Positions 34,617 to 43,314 of a DNA stretch of 64,000 nucleotides are shown here, piece by piece. Under the pieces are notes generated by a model that was given only the letters and a program-made list of their open reading frames with translations, ran no database searches and was not told the origin of the DNA. Made by a program: the position numbers and the translations under genes. Within the stretch, counting starts at the first letter, position 1. Every line of letters begins with the position of its first letter. The stretch covers positions 124,001-188,000 of the forward strand of contig NZ_SWLZ01000002.1 of NCBI RefSeq assembly GCF_005502275.1. The letters are read 5' to 3'. This stretch comes from Robertmurraya siralis (GTDB lineage Bacteria; Bacillota; Bacilli; Bacillales; Cytobacillaceae).

Positions 34617-34964
34617 AATGAAGGATAAAAGAACCTAGAGCTAGTTGTTTAGAGGAGATGATCTGAGCTCATGGGAGAGTATCGTTATACCAGCGTGGTT
34701 TCACTTTCCAGTCCAATTATGCCTTGCCGTTGCAATAGCGGCAAAACGAAACGCCACCGGAAACTGCCTAGTGCATAAAAGCAATGAAAACTTATCGCCA
34801 TTCCGATTAAAGACAAGTTCAGCTGCCTTTTGTCGAAAAACTGCTGCCAAATTTTTTCTTGTATTTTCCTTGTAAAAGATTGGTTGTAAGTCGTATCATA
34901 TTGGGAGTATGATTTTTCCTTAAAAAGGATGTTTTTTATATAATAAAGAATCGAGGATATCATC
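34617..34964. other. Intergenic, no gene accepted
   Basis: Overlapping frames on both strands (34645-34875 plus, 34685-34966 minus) have no ribosome site and no family-like content. The stretch 34720-34790 is richer in GC than its flanks, which may reflect a decayed gene. The MFS promoter presumably lies at the right end. Confidence 0.4.
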
Positions 34965-36233
34965 ATGAGAATAAGAGATTGGGATGTAAATTTAAAGATC
35001 CGTCTATTTGGAGAAGCAGCGATGAATATTACCTTCTGGATGTTTTTTCCCTTCCTGACAATCTATTTTGCAGAAGCCTTCGGGAAAGGAACGGCCGGCT
35101 TTTTACTCGTCCTTTCTCAAGCATTCTCAGTCATTGCTAATCTATTAGGTGGTTATAGCGCTGATCGCTTTGGACGTAAAAAAATGATGGTTTTATCCGC
35201 ATTTGGCCAAGGCATCTGCTTTTTAATTTTTGCGCTGACGACATCTCCAGCTATTGGATTTATTGCTTTTGCTTTCGTTAGCTTTTTCAGTTCAATCTAC
35301 TGGCCAGCAAGCCAAGCGATGGTAGCGGACGTAGTATCCGAAAAAGAGCGTAGCAATGTCTTCGCTGTTTTTTACACATCTATTAATATCGCGGTCGTTG
35401 TCGGTCCCCTTCTAGGAGCGATCTTTTACACTAAATACTTTTCAGAGCTCCTGTTTGTTTGCAGCATTATCTGTTTGGGCTTAGCCCTTACACTGGCAAA
35501 ATGGACAACAGAAACAGCACCTGCCGTTTCCCGTCAAAAACAATTAGATGGCAGATGGTATCATTTTTTGTTTAAACAATTTAAAGACTATGGAATTATA
35601 TTTAAAGATAAAATCTTCATGCTCTTCATGGCTGCAGGGGTATTAGCATCGCAAACTTTCATGCAGCTCGACTTGCTTTTTCCGCTCTATATTAAAGATG
35701 TTGTCCACAATCAAACCCTCTTGTCATTTGGTGATTGGACATTTAAGGTAGGCGGAGAACAGGCCTTTGGCATTGTTCTTGCTTTTAATGGTTTATTGGT
35801 CGCAATCTTCACCGTATCTGTCACAAAATGGATGAGCAAATATTTAGAGCGAAATGTCTTTGTCCTTTCTTCTGTTATGTACGCCATATCAATCCTGCTT
35901 TTTGGACAGACACAATGGATCTGGGGATTATTGCTGGCAATGTTAATTTTCACATTTGGAGAGTTAATGGTCGCTGGATTGCAGCAAAGTTTTATTTCCA
36001 GAATCTCTCCAAAGCATATGCGTGGACAATATTTCGCAGCAGCAAGTCTCCGTTACACGTTCGGCAAAACAATCGCACCAATGACAATACCCTTAACCGT
36101 GTGGATCGGATACCAATGGACCTTTTTCGTCCTATCTCTACTCGCCTTAACTAGCGCTTGCTTGTATTGGCTGATGTTTTCATTTATCCAAAAAAGGAAG
36201 CCATTATATTTCCACTCCAATGTGACTGAGTGA
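34965..36233 (+). CDS. MFS transporter (drug-efflux type)
   Basis: 422-residue membrane protein with about 12 helices and the MFS loop signature GGYSADRFGRKKMM (~62-75). Two long halves are joined by a cytoplasmic loop around 185-215. Probably an exporter of the MdtH-like group; substrate unknown. Ribosome site GAGGATATC before ATG. Confidence 0.85.
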   Translation: MRIRDWDVNLKIRLFGEAAMNITFWMFFPFLTIYFAEAFGKGTAGFLLVLSQAFSVIANLLGGYSADRFGRKKMMVLSAFGQGICFLIFALTTSPAIGFIAFAFVSFFSSIYWPASQAMVADVVSEKERSNVFAVFYTSINIAVVVGPLLGAIFYTKYFSELLFVCSIICLGLALTLAKWTTETAPAVSRQKQLDGRWYHFLFKQFKDYGIIFKDKIFMLFMAAGVLASQTFMQLDLLFPLYIKDVVHNQTLLSFGDWTFKVGGEQAFGIVLAFNGLLVAIFTVSVTKWMSKYLERNVFVLSSVMYAISILLFGQTQWIWGLLLAMLIFTFGELMVAGLQQSFISRISPKHMRGQYFAAASLRYTFGKTIAPMTIPLTVWIGYQWTFFVLSLLALTSACLYWLMFSFIQKRKPLYFHSNVTE

Positions 36234-36316
36234 GCATTTGTTTGGTATAATATGATCTGTGAAAATATCATTTCTTATCATTTATCTTAAATAGAATTGA
36301 AAGTGAGTGTTCAATT

Positions 36317-37036
36317 ATGGGCCGTAAATGGAATAATATTAAAGACAAAAAGGCGGCAAAAGACGCTAATACAAGTCGCATATATGCTAAATTCGGACGG
36401 GAAATTTATGTAGCTGCCAAACAAGGTGAGCCCGATCCAGAAGCAAACCAAACTTTGAAATTCGTATTAGAACGCGCAAAAACGTATAATGTACCAAGAC
36501 ATATTATTGATCGGGCAATTGAAAAAGCAAAAGGTGGTTCCGAGGAAAACTACGATGAGCTGCGCTATGAAGGATTTGGACCAAATGGCTCCATGGTCAT
36601 TGTCGATGCTTTAACGAATAACGTTAACCGTACAGCATCCGAGGTACGCGCTGCCTTCGGTAAAAACGGTGGAAATATGGGTGTCAGCGGATCTGTATCC
36701 TATATGTTTGATAAAACAGCCGTTATCGGGGTTGAAGGCAAAACGGCCGATGATGTGTTGGAACTACTTATGGAAGCTGACATTGATGTACGTGACATTC
36801 TAGAAGAGGAAGACTCCATCATTGTTTATGCGGAACCAGACCAGTTCCACGCTGTGCAAGAAGCTTTTAAAAATGCAGGAGTTAGCGAGTTTACAGTAGC
36901 AGAATTGACAATGCTTGCACAAAACGATGTAACTCTTCCAGAAGATGCCCAAGCACAATTTGAAAAAATGATTGATGCATTGGAAGATCTTGAGGATGTA
37001 CAGCAAGTTTATCATAATGTAGATTTAGGGCAATAA
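36317..37036 (+). CDS. yeeN: YebC/PmpR-family protein YeeN
   Basis: 239-residue protein of the YebC/TACO1 family. The opening [20 protein letters not shown] is the signature of the family, and [15 protein letters not shown] and the tail QVYHNVDLG match YeeN of B. subtilis closely. Older work treats YebC proteins as transcription regulators; more recent work places them in translation of proline-rich stretches. B. subtilis has two paralogues (YrbC, YeeN); this is the YeeN type. Confidence 0.93.
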   Translation: MGRKWNNIKDKKAAKDANTSRIYAKFGREIYVAAKQGEPDPEANQTLKFVLERAKTYNVPRHIIDRAIEKAKGGSEENYDELRYEGFGPNGSMVIVDALTNNVNRTASEVRAAFGKNGGNMGVSGSVSYMFDKTAVIGVEGKTADDVLELLMEADIDVRDILEEEDSIIVYAEPDQFHAVQEAFKNAGVSEFTVAELTMLAQNDVTLPEDAQAQFEKMIDALEDLEDVQQVYHNVDLGQ

Positions 37037-37057
37037 TTCGGCGAAATTCACTGATTC

Positions 37058-37108
37058 AGACCGTAGCCAAACTAGATTTCATCAAAGTTTGGCCTACGGT
37101 CTTTTTTG
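37058..37108 (+). terminator. yeeN terminator
   Basis: Long arms AGACCGTAGCCAAACT and AGTTTGGCCTACGGTCT with one bulge, followed by TTTTTT. Confidence 0.87.
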
Positions 37109-37399
37109 ATATTGAATATTCATTAATTAGGAGTTATGTAGAGGTGATAGAAAAATGATGACGAGAAATCCTTCGGACTGGTGAGACCCGGCAGGAGCGT
37201 CTGCTCCGAGTACTCTTGATGCCTTTGTCGACAAACTGAGTCGGCGAAATTCGTCGATTTTTTTCTATATTCAAAAGATCAACTTATTAGACTGAATAGT
37301 TTATTTTTTCCATCATAAACGGTATGATAGAACTGATCTCACGATTACCGAATTTTTTCTAAACTTTGCAATGACAAATTAACAAAGGAGAATACCTAT
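37109..37399. repeat. Intergenic with a remnant of a Bacillaceae dispersed repeat
   Basis: The stretch 37157-37212 (GGTGAGACCCGGCAGGAGCG, then TCTGCTCCGAG) resembles the common Bacillaceae intergenic repeat with GTGAGACCCCGCAGG...CCGAGGAGGCTCA. A following CGACAAACTGAGTCG and GGCGAAATTCGTCGATTTTTTT could form a terminator-like tail. A similar CGGCGAAATTC occurs at 37039. No gene is seen. Confidence 0.4.
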
Positions 37400-38632
37400 A
37401 TGAATGACTTTCAAAGAAATTTAGAAAAATATGCCGAACTCGCTGTCAAGGTTGGCGTCAATATTCAAAAAGGGCAAACTTTAGTGATCAACACCGCTCT
37501 AGATTCAGCAGAATTTGTACGTCTTGTTGTGAAAAAGGCCTATGAAGCAGGTGCGTATAATACGATTGTCAATTGGAATGATGATATCGTTTCCCGAACT
37601 AAATATGACCTTGCACCGGACGAAGCTTTCCAGGAATATCCTGAATTTCGTGCGAAAGAAATGATCGATTTGGCGGAAAACGGCGCTGCCTTCATGTCTA
37701 TCGTTTCATCTAGCCCAGATCTGTTAAAAGGGGTTAATCCCGAGCGAATCGCTAACTTCCAAAAAGCATCAGGAAAAGCATTAAGTACATATCGAAAATA
37801 TATTCAATCAGATAAGGTGAGCTGGACAGTTATTGCAGCTCCATCGCAAAAATGGGCAGAAAAGGTTTTTCCTAATGAAGAACCAGAAATCAGCATTCAA
37901 AAGCTATGGAATGCCATTTTCAAAGCAACTCGTGTTGATCTAGACAACCCAGTTGAAGCCTGGAAAAAGCATGATCAGACCTTGCATGAAAAGGTCAATT
38001 ATTTAAATGCAAAACGCTACAAAAAACTGCACTACAAGGCACCAGGAACAGATTTAACAATTGAACTTCCTGAAAAACATCTTTGGGTGGGCGCAGGAAG
38101 CGTCAACGAAAAAGGGTATGAATTTATGGCCAATATGCCTACTGAGGAAGTTTTCACAGTCCCTCACAAAACTGGTGTAAATGGGACAGTTGCCAGTACA
38201 AAACCATTAAGCTACGGCGGCAATTTAATTGATAATTTCTCTGTTACTTTTGAGAATGGACGAATTGTTGCTGTCAAAGCAGAAGAAGGAGAAGAGATAT
38301 TGAAACGTCTTGTCGAAACAGATGAAGGCTCTCATTATCTAGGTGAAGTTGCTCTAGTCCCTCATAATTCTCCAATTTCACAATCAAATATTTTGTTTTA
38401 CAATACTCTTTTTGACGAGAATGCTTCAAACCATCTTGCTATCGGAAGTGCTTACGCATTTTGTATTGAAGGTGGAAAGAAAATGTCAAGCGAAGAACTT
38501 GCCGAGAACGGTTTAAACGAAAGTATCACCCATGTTGATTTTATGATTGGTTCTGCTGAAATGGACATCGATGGAATTAATGCAGACGGCTCAAAAGAAC
38601 CGGTCTTCCGCAAGGGCGATTGGGCGTTTTAG
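37400..38632 (+). CDS. ampS: Aminopeptidase, M29 family (AmpS)
   Basis: Cobalt- or zinc-dependent aminopeptidase of 410 residues, cytoplasmic. M29 features: GVNIQKGQTLVINTALDSAE near the N-terminus, ANMPTEEVFTVPHKTGVNGT, LGEVALVPHNSPISQSNILF and DENASNHLAIGSAYAFCIEG with metal ligands (Glu and His). The C-terminal GINADGSKEPVFRKGDWAF is typical. Ribosome site AAAGGAG before ATG. Confidence 0.93.
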   Translation: MNDFQRNLEKYAELAVKVGVNIQKGQTLVINTALDSAEFVRLVVKKAYEAGAYNTIVNWNDDIVSRTKYDLAPDEAFQEYPEFRAKEMIDLAENGAAFMSIVSSSPDLLKGVNPERIANFQKASGKALSTYRKYIQSDKVSWTVIAAPSQKWAEKVFPNEEPEISIQKLWNAIFKATRVDLDNPVEAWKKHDQTLHEKVNYLNAKRYKKLHYKAPGTDLTIELPEKHLWVGAGSVNEKGYEFMANMPTEEVFTVPHKTGVNGTVASTKPLSYGGNLIDNFSVTFENGRIVAVKAEEGEEILKRLVETDEGSHYLGEVALVPHNSPISQSNILFYNTLFDENASNHLAIGSAYAFCIEGGKKMSSEELAENGLNESITHVDFMIGSAEMDIDGINADGSKEPVFRKGDWAF

Positions 38633-38640
38633 CAAGCATG

Positions 38641-38673
38641 AAGACGGTACATGTTTTTGTATCGTCTTTTTTT
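38641..38673 (+). terminator. ampS terminator
   Basis: AAGACGGTACA ... TGTATCGTCTT followed by TTTTT just after the ampS stop. Confidence 0.8.
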
Positions 38674-38770
38674 ATGACAACCTTTATTGAATATTGCATT
38701 GTTGTTAAGTTTATGGGAGGATATTGGTAGAATAGATAATATAGTAAGCACATAAAAGGGGGGAATCCAC

Positions 38771-39043
38771 TTGGTCCGATTGCATATTACGGTAAGTGGA
38801 AACGTTCAAGGAGTTGGGTATCGCTATTTTGCGCAAATGAAAGCGTCACAATTTGGGATCACTGGATGGGTCAGAAACCTTTCAGAAGGCGGGGTCGAAA
38901 TTGTTGCAGTTGGTGACAGAGAAAATCTTGAACAATTTATGGACAGCTTGCGTGAAGGAAACCCTTTTTCTAAAGTAACTGACATTAGCTTTGTCGAACT
39001 GGAAGATACAGAACCTTTTCATTCTTTTAAAATAAAATATTGA
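38771..39043 (+). CDS. acyP: Acylphosphatase
   Basis: Hydrolyses acyl phosphates. 90 residues, starting at TTG 38771 behind AAAAGGGGGG. Substrate-binding Arg in GNVQGVGYRYFAQ and catalytic Asn in GWVRNLSEGGVE are both present. It corresponds to yflL of B. subtilis. Confidence 0.93.
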   Translation: MVRLHITVSGNVQGVGYRYFAQMKASQFGITGWVRNLSEGGVEIVAVGDRENLEQFMDSLREGNPFSKVTDISFVELEDTEPFHSFKIKY

Positions 39044-39086
39044 AAGCTCTTTCTAAGCCATTCTCATGTAGAAAGAGCTTTTTTGT
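39041..39086 (+). terminator. acyP terminator
   Basis: Perfect 13-base arms AAAGCTCTTTCTA (39043-39055) and TAGAAAGAGCTTT (39069-39081) with a T-run. It overlaps the acyP stop codon. Confidence 0.87.
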
Positions 39087-39553
39087 TTACAAAGCAGAAT
39101 CCTGTATAGCAATCCTCTTCGTCAACAAGCTTCCTAGAATGAAAGCTGCTAATGACAGCAATACTGGAAACGTTATTGTGTGCATCCCGAAGGCATTTGG
39201 CAAAAAGCTATGAATCAAAATATACGAAGCTACGCCCACAACCATTGATGACAATGCCCCATACTGTATTCCCTACTTGCCAATATAGGCCAAGGACAAC
39301 AGGCCAAATAAACGCTGCTTCTAGTCCACCAAAGGCAGTAACAAGCAGAAGCATTAAGATGAAGCCTCCAACACAGCTATAAAAAAACAAGCGGGCAGTC
39401 CCATAACATAGGAATAGTTTGCAATAGGCCCAGATCCCATTCCATAAGCAAAAGCAAACCACCAAAATTAATAATAACAAGAATAATGCCTATTACTGCT
39501 TCTCTATTTGCAATTTTAAATCGAGGCTCCGCACCCTCCTTATTTTTCTTCAC
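39087..39553 (-). pseudogene. yhdT-panF deletion remnant (sodium/pantothenate symporter)
   Basis: On the minus strand a GTG start at 39553, behind a good GAAAGGAGAG, opens KIANREAVIGIILVIINF; after a shift WFAFAYGMGSGPIANYSYVM; after another FFYSCVGGFILMLLLVTAFG. These are the YhdT/DUF997 small partner protein. The frame then runs directly into GLEAAFIWPVVLGLYWQVGN and, after a further shift, VVGVASYILIHSFLPNAFGM, LLSLAAFILGSLLTKRIA and a stop at 39087, the C-terminal end of a PanF-type sodium symporter. An internal deletion has fused the start of yhdT to the end of panF, with several frameshifts. Not functional. Confidence 0.75.
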
Positions 39554-39706
39554 TTGGCTCTCCTTTCGCAGGCTTAAGCCTTTTGTGCCTGCATAACCAG
39601 TTAGCTCTTTCGCCCTATTAATTGTATATCGATTATATTTTACATTATAGTAAAAGAAATCTCACACCCATTCAAAAAAATCGACATGTTTATAAGGAGG
39701 ATTTAT

Positions 39707-40078
39707 ATGTGGAATGAATTTAAACAGTTTGCGATGAAAGGAAACGTCATAGATTTGGCAGTTGGGGTTGTAATCGGAGCAGCTTTCGGACAAATTGTTA
39801 CTTCGCTTGTCGAAGATTTAATTATGCCTTTAGTTGGTCTCTTAATTGGAGGATTAGATTTTACCGAATTTGCTGTGACGATTGGTAAGGCTGAAGTTAA
39901 ATACGGCCTGTTCATCCAAAATATCGTCAATTTTTTAATCATTGCTTTCTCCATTTTCTTAGTCATCCGTGTCATTAATCGCTTGAAACGCAAAGAAGAA
40001 GTAAAAGAAGAGGCGCCAAAAGTAGATACAAAAGAAGAGCTTCTAAAAGAAATCCGCGATCTATTGAAAGAAAAATAA
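39707..40078 (+). CDS. mscL: Large-conductance mechanosensitive channel
   Basis: Pressure-release channel in the cell membrane, 123 residues. [20 protein letters not shown], then [20 protein letters not shown] form the N-helix and first membrane helix; the second helix is [15 protein letters not shown] and a charged C-terminal helix follows. The start MWNEF follows AAGGAGG; the longer frame is upstream of that site. Confidence 0.95.
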   Translation: MWNEFKQFAMKGNVIDLAVGVVIGAAFGQIVTSLVEDLIMPLVGLLIGGLDFTEFAVTIGKAEVKYGLFIQNIVNFLIIAFSIFLVIRVINRLKRKEEVKEEAPKVDTKEELLKEIRDLLKEK

Positions 40079-40140
40079 GCGGTCTTTCTCTTTAATTAAG
40101 CAAGGACAAAAAAATCGTGTGTATTACTTTAACGAAGAAG

Positions 40141-40232
40141 AATTCCGGAAAAATTGTATTAATTCCGGAATTTTTCTGCTTATTTCCAAAAAAAGCAGAC
40201 GTATTTCCGGAAAAATTACATTAATTCCGAAA
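40141..40232. repeat. Phased array of five TTCCGGAA-type motifs, 20-21 bp period
   Basis: TTCCGGAA at 40143, 40163 and 40205, and the variants TTCCAAAA at 40184 and TTCCGAAA at 40225. Intervals are 20, 21, 21 and 20 bp. The flanking text is AT-rich (AAAATTGTATTAA, AAAATTACATTAA). It lies between the convergent mscL and DMT-transporter genes. Confidence 0.8.
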
Positions 40233-40488
40233 TTTCACCCTACAATTTTTGATCGTTTTAAAGCACATTAATTATAATTGAAAACCTTTCCATCAGAAAA
40301 GTCTTTTTTACATATTGATTGTATTGGAAAAATTAAGGTTTGTCACTACAGCCCGTTGTGGGCACAAATTGGAGAAGGAGCCTTTGAATCTCTAATAGGA
40401 AATTCGTGACCGCTGCATGTTTGTTTCCATCCCTTTTATGGTCTTGCACATGAAACGTATACCAAATATGTATGGCATGAAGACCTTC
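40233..40488. other. Intergenic, no gene seen
   Basis: About 250 bases between the TTCCGGAA array and the DMT-transporter stop. I see no ribosome site with a plausible frame. Confidence 0.4.
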
Positions 40489-41475
40489 TTAGAGCCCATT
40501 TTGTTCACTTTTTGGTTGAATTGCTGGAATGGCAGTTAAGCCAGCATGTGTTATATAACTATGAAGAACCATACCAATGACCACTAACATAATTCCCATC
40601 CAAGACATAAGAGATGGAAATGCAATCGATAAAAATAGCACTTCCCCAACTAGCGCAAATAATACTTCCATAGATTGTGTCGCCTCAACGGAAGCAAGCT
40701 GCTGCATATTATCTTTAACCATATCTGTTGCTTTAAAAAATAAAACGGTTGCGATAACTCCCGAAAACAAAGCCACAATTAATGATTGAAAAATTTGATT
40801 TGCACTCGGTAAGCCGACAGTTGTTACCCCATATATGGATAAAAAAAGCCATAATGGCATACTCGCTAATGTCATTCCAAGCACTCTTTGAAAAACATCG
40901 AGGCGTCCATCAGCAATTACCATCATTTTTCGGTTTCCTAATGGATAAGCAAAAGAGGCAATAATAACTGGAATAATTCCTAGCCAAACTTCTTTAGCAG
41001 AAAGCTGACCAGCATGCTCAATCTGCATAAGAGCTATTCCTGCAAGAATAATAAGAGAGAATAATAATCCTTTAACAGGAATCTTTCCTCTCATCTTTGT
41101 CACTCCAGTTGCCGTCCTCACCGTTTCGTAAAATAATGGCGCTAATAAAGATCCTGCAATAATGGTAAATTGCCATGTGCCTGCCACAAGCCATCCTGGT
41201 GAATATACTGTCGCAAAACATAGCGGTGCATAAAACAGACCAAAGCCAATAAAACTCCATAGTAGCCAAGCACCTGGTTTTTCCTTCATAATTTCAATAA
41301 GTGTCCGTAAATTCTTCCTCTTCACAACAATTAGCAATAAAAACGGAATCATAAAAATAAATCTCAGTGAAGCACTCCAAATCCAACTTCCTCCCGACGT
41401 TTCCATCGATCTATTCAAGACAAACGTAGTGGCAAAAAAGAGCGCTGCACATAAACCAAGCAAAATTGGCCGCAA
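40489..41475 (-). CDS. DMT-superfamily transporter (EamA/multidrug-efflux type)
   Basis: 328-residue membrane protein with ten or so helices in two EamA-like halves. N-terminal LLGLCAALFFATTFVLNRSM; C-terminal LASVEATQSMEVLFALVGEV is typical of drug/metabolite transporters. Substrate unknown. Start set at TTG 41475 (MRPILLGL), nine bases after AGGGGG, rather than the ATG at 41502 that precedes that site. Confidence 0.83.
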   Translation of the reverse strand: MRPILLGLCAALFFATTFVLNRSMETSGGSWIWSASLRFIFMIPFLLLIVVKRKNLRTLIEIMKEKPGAWLLWSFIGFGLFYAPLCFATVYSPGWLVAGTWQFTIIAGSLLAPLFYETVRTATGVTKMRGKIPVKGLLFSLIILAGIALMQIEHAGQLSAKEVWLGIIPVIIASFAYPLGNRKMMVIADGRLDVFQRVLGMTLASMPLWLFLSIYGVTTVGLPSANQIFQSLIVALFSGVIATVLFFKATDMVKDNMQQLASVEATQSMEVLFALVGEVLFLSIAFPSLMSWMGIMLVVIGMVLHSYITHAGLTAIPAIQPKSEQNGL

Positions 41476-41716
41476 ATTTCCACACCCCCTGTTTCGAGTC
41501 AAAGTATTTTCATTATAACAATTTATTTTTTAATATTCTAACTATATTTACGATTCTCATTTTTGCCATTCGTCAAATTTCTTTCATTTCCGTGGAAATA
41601 TTTCTAACTCTTTTTTGTGAAACGACAAAAAACTGCCTCTGTACAGGCAGTCAACATTCTCATCAAGAACCCCTATCCTATCATGATTCATCACATTCAG
41701 ACAGTCAATCTTCAAG

Positions 41717-42247
41717 CTAGTTTGCTGCTATTTCCATCAATAATGTCTTTTCTTTTAATTGATTTCTTGCTCTTCTCATCCTCGTTTTCACCGTAGAGAT
41801 TGGCAGTTTTTTCGCTGAACTTATTTCTAGTAACGATTTATCCTTAAAATAGTATAAAAGAATTGGTTCTCGGTAAATCGTAGGCAACTCGTTTATCGTA
41901 TCAATCATTTCTTTTGTTGAAGTTCTAGTTATAACATAGTCTTCAGGTTCTGGAATCGAGCACTCCATGTCATAATGATATACTTTTTCTTCCCAAAATT
42001 TTTGGGCTGCCTTTTGTTTTCTCCAAAAATCTCGACATTTATTGATCGCAATCTTATACATCCAGCTCTTAAAATTAGCTCGTTCCTCAAATTGTTCTAG
42101 ATTTAAATACGCCGAAATTAATACTTCTTGATACAAATCCTCCGCTAATTCTTTATTTCGTACTTGTTTATATATAAACATAGTTAATGATGGACCATTT
42201 TCTCTAATCCAGTCTTCGAATTTCTCTTGCCATTTATTTTCTTCCAC
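41717..42247 (-). CDS. ECF-type sigma factor
   Basis: RNA polymerase sigma factor of 176 residues with only regions 2 and 4. Region 2: AEDLYQEVLISAYLNLEQFE then FKSWMYKIAINKCRDFWRKQ. Region 4: LPTIYREPILLYYFKDKSLL then LPISTVKTRMRRARNQLKE. GTG start follows GAGGAGG. The usual adjacent anti-sigma gene is absent: downstream is 240 bp of spacer and then the DMT transporter, upstream is doxX in the same direction but with its own terminator. It could be controlled by an unlinked partner or by its own expression level. Confidence 0.88.
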   Translation of the reverse strand: MEENKWQEKFEDWIRENGPSLTMFIYKQVRNKELAEDLYQEVLISAYLNLEQFEERANFKSWMYKIAINKCRDFWRKQKAAQKFWEEKVYHYDMECSIPEPEDYVITRTSTKEMIDTINELPTIYREPILLYYFKDKSLLEISSAKKLPISTVKTRMRRARNQLKEKTLLMEIAAN

Positions 42248-42374
42248 TAAGTATTCCTCCTCAAACCGTCCACTTGAACTATCAATAATAATAGACGCAA
42301 TAGATAGGAATACCCCTACATTTTTAAAGAAATTTTCTTTTTAAAAAGCTTGGTTAAACAATAAAGAAAAATAC

Positions 42375-42414
42375 AAAAAACGAGTAGAAAGAACATGCTC
42401 TCTACCCGTTTTTT
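42375..42414. terminator. Terminator after doxX
   Basis: AAAAAACGAGTAGAAAG ... CTCTCTACCCGTTTTTT forms an imperfect hairpin with T-runs in both directions, following the doxX stop. Confidence 0.72.
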
Positions 42415-42427
42415 AATACATTTTTAA

Positions 42428-42943
42428 TTATGCTGATATTGATTGGCTTGCTTCATTTTTGCCTTTATTCACTAATTTGCGAAGGTATGGCAACACGTAG
42501 CGGTCTAATCCATATTTACCAGCATTATAGCCTGCTGCAGCAATGAAAACACCCATCATGATGTCAGTTGGATTATGAGATACTGTACCAGAAAGCATGA
42601 AAGAGAAATTCATTACTAACCCGAAAAATGCTGCTGCTGTTGTTAAACATCCTAGAATAAGTCCTAAACCTACCAATAATTCGCCCCAAGCAACAAGAGT
42701 ACTAAACAAGCCCGCATTCGGAATCGCAAAGCTTTCTAAAAATGTTACCCAGCCACTATAGACTGTTGAACCATCCGGACCTGTTACAGGATTTGCTACT
42801 GCCCCTTGTAAGAAACCACTTGCATCAAATCCACCTGTGATTTTTCCCCATCCCGCTGTCATCCATGCCCATCCAAGGTAAATACGAACAACGGTTAAAA
42901 TGCCGGCAACAATGTTGTTCTCTCTTAATAATTTACCAATCAT
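42428..42943 (-). CDS. DoxX-family membrane protein
   Basis: 171-residue protein with four membrane helices; family signature near the N-terminus (VRIYLGWAWMTAGWGKITGG) and LVAWGELLVGLGLILGC in the middle. DoxX proteins are linked to redox or quinone metabolism, but the reaction is unknown. Ribosome site AAAGGAGAG before ATG. A Fur-like box lies about 55 bp upstream, suggesting iron control. Confidence 0.85.
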   Translation of the reverse strand: MIGKLLRENNIVAGILTVVRIYLGWAWMTAGWGKITGGFDASGFLQGAVANPVTGPDGSTVYSGWVTFLESFAIPNAGLFSTLVAWGELLVGLGLILGCLTTAAAFFGLVMNFSFMLSGTVSHNPTDIMMGVFIAAAGYNAGKYGLDRYVLPYLRKLVNKGKNEASQSISA

Positions 42944-42990
42944 GATAAATCTCTCCTTTGGTATATGTTAAATTATTATTTCTAACTACA

Positions 42991-43009
42991 AGTAAAGATT
43001 ATCATTTTC
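42991..43009. promoter_or_regulatory. Fur-like box upstream of doxX
   Basis: Minus-strand GAAAATGATAATCTTTACT matches the 19-base classical Fur consensus GATAATGATAATCATTATC at 15 positions and contains the core TGATAATC. It lies about 50-65 bp before the doxX start, in promoter position. Confidence 0.5.
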
Positions 43010-43314
43010 ATTTAGGAATAACATTATATTTGTGATAAATTTCACATTTTTGCAATAAAGTTTTGACAAACTGTTGAACTGCTGATTTCACCCTTTATAA
43101 CAATAACGTTGCACAATAATAAAAACCCTTGATACACAAGGATTTCTATCTAAACATCTTCTTCATTTATTTATGTCAGATGTTTGACATAAGGTGATTA
43201 TCTTCACCTAAAATGAAAATTTTTTGACTATTGTTATATTAGAAAAAGAGAATGATGCTTTTGCTGTGACTATTGACTCATTTCATCCAAATTTAAATCT
43301 TCTGTATGAACAAC
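43010..43314. other. Intergenic, no gene seen
   Basis: AT-rich. A short hairpin AACCCTTGATACACAAGGATT at about 43123-43143 is the only structure noticed. Confidence 0.4.

Noticed and set aside
34645-34966. Overlapping open frames on both strands between topB and the MFS gene
   Set aside because: No ribosome site, no family resemblance, and each explains the other as shadow; left as intergenic.
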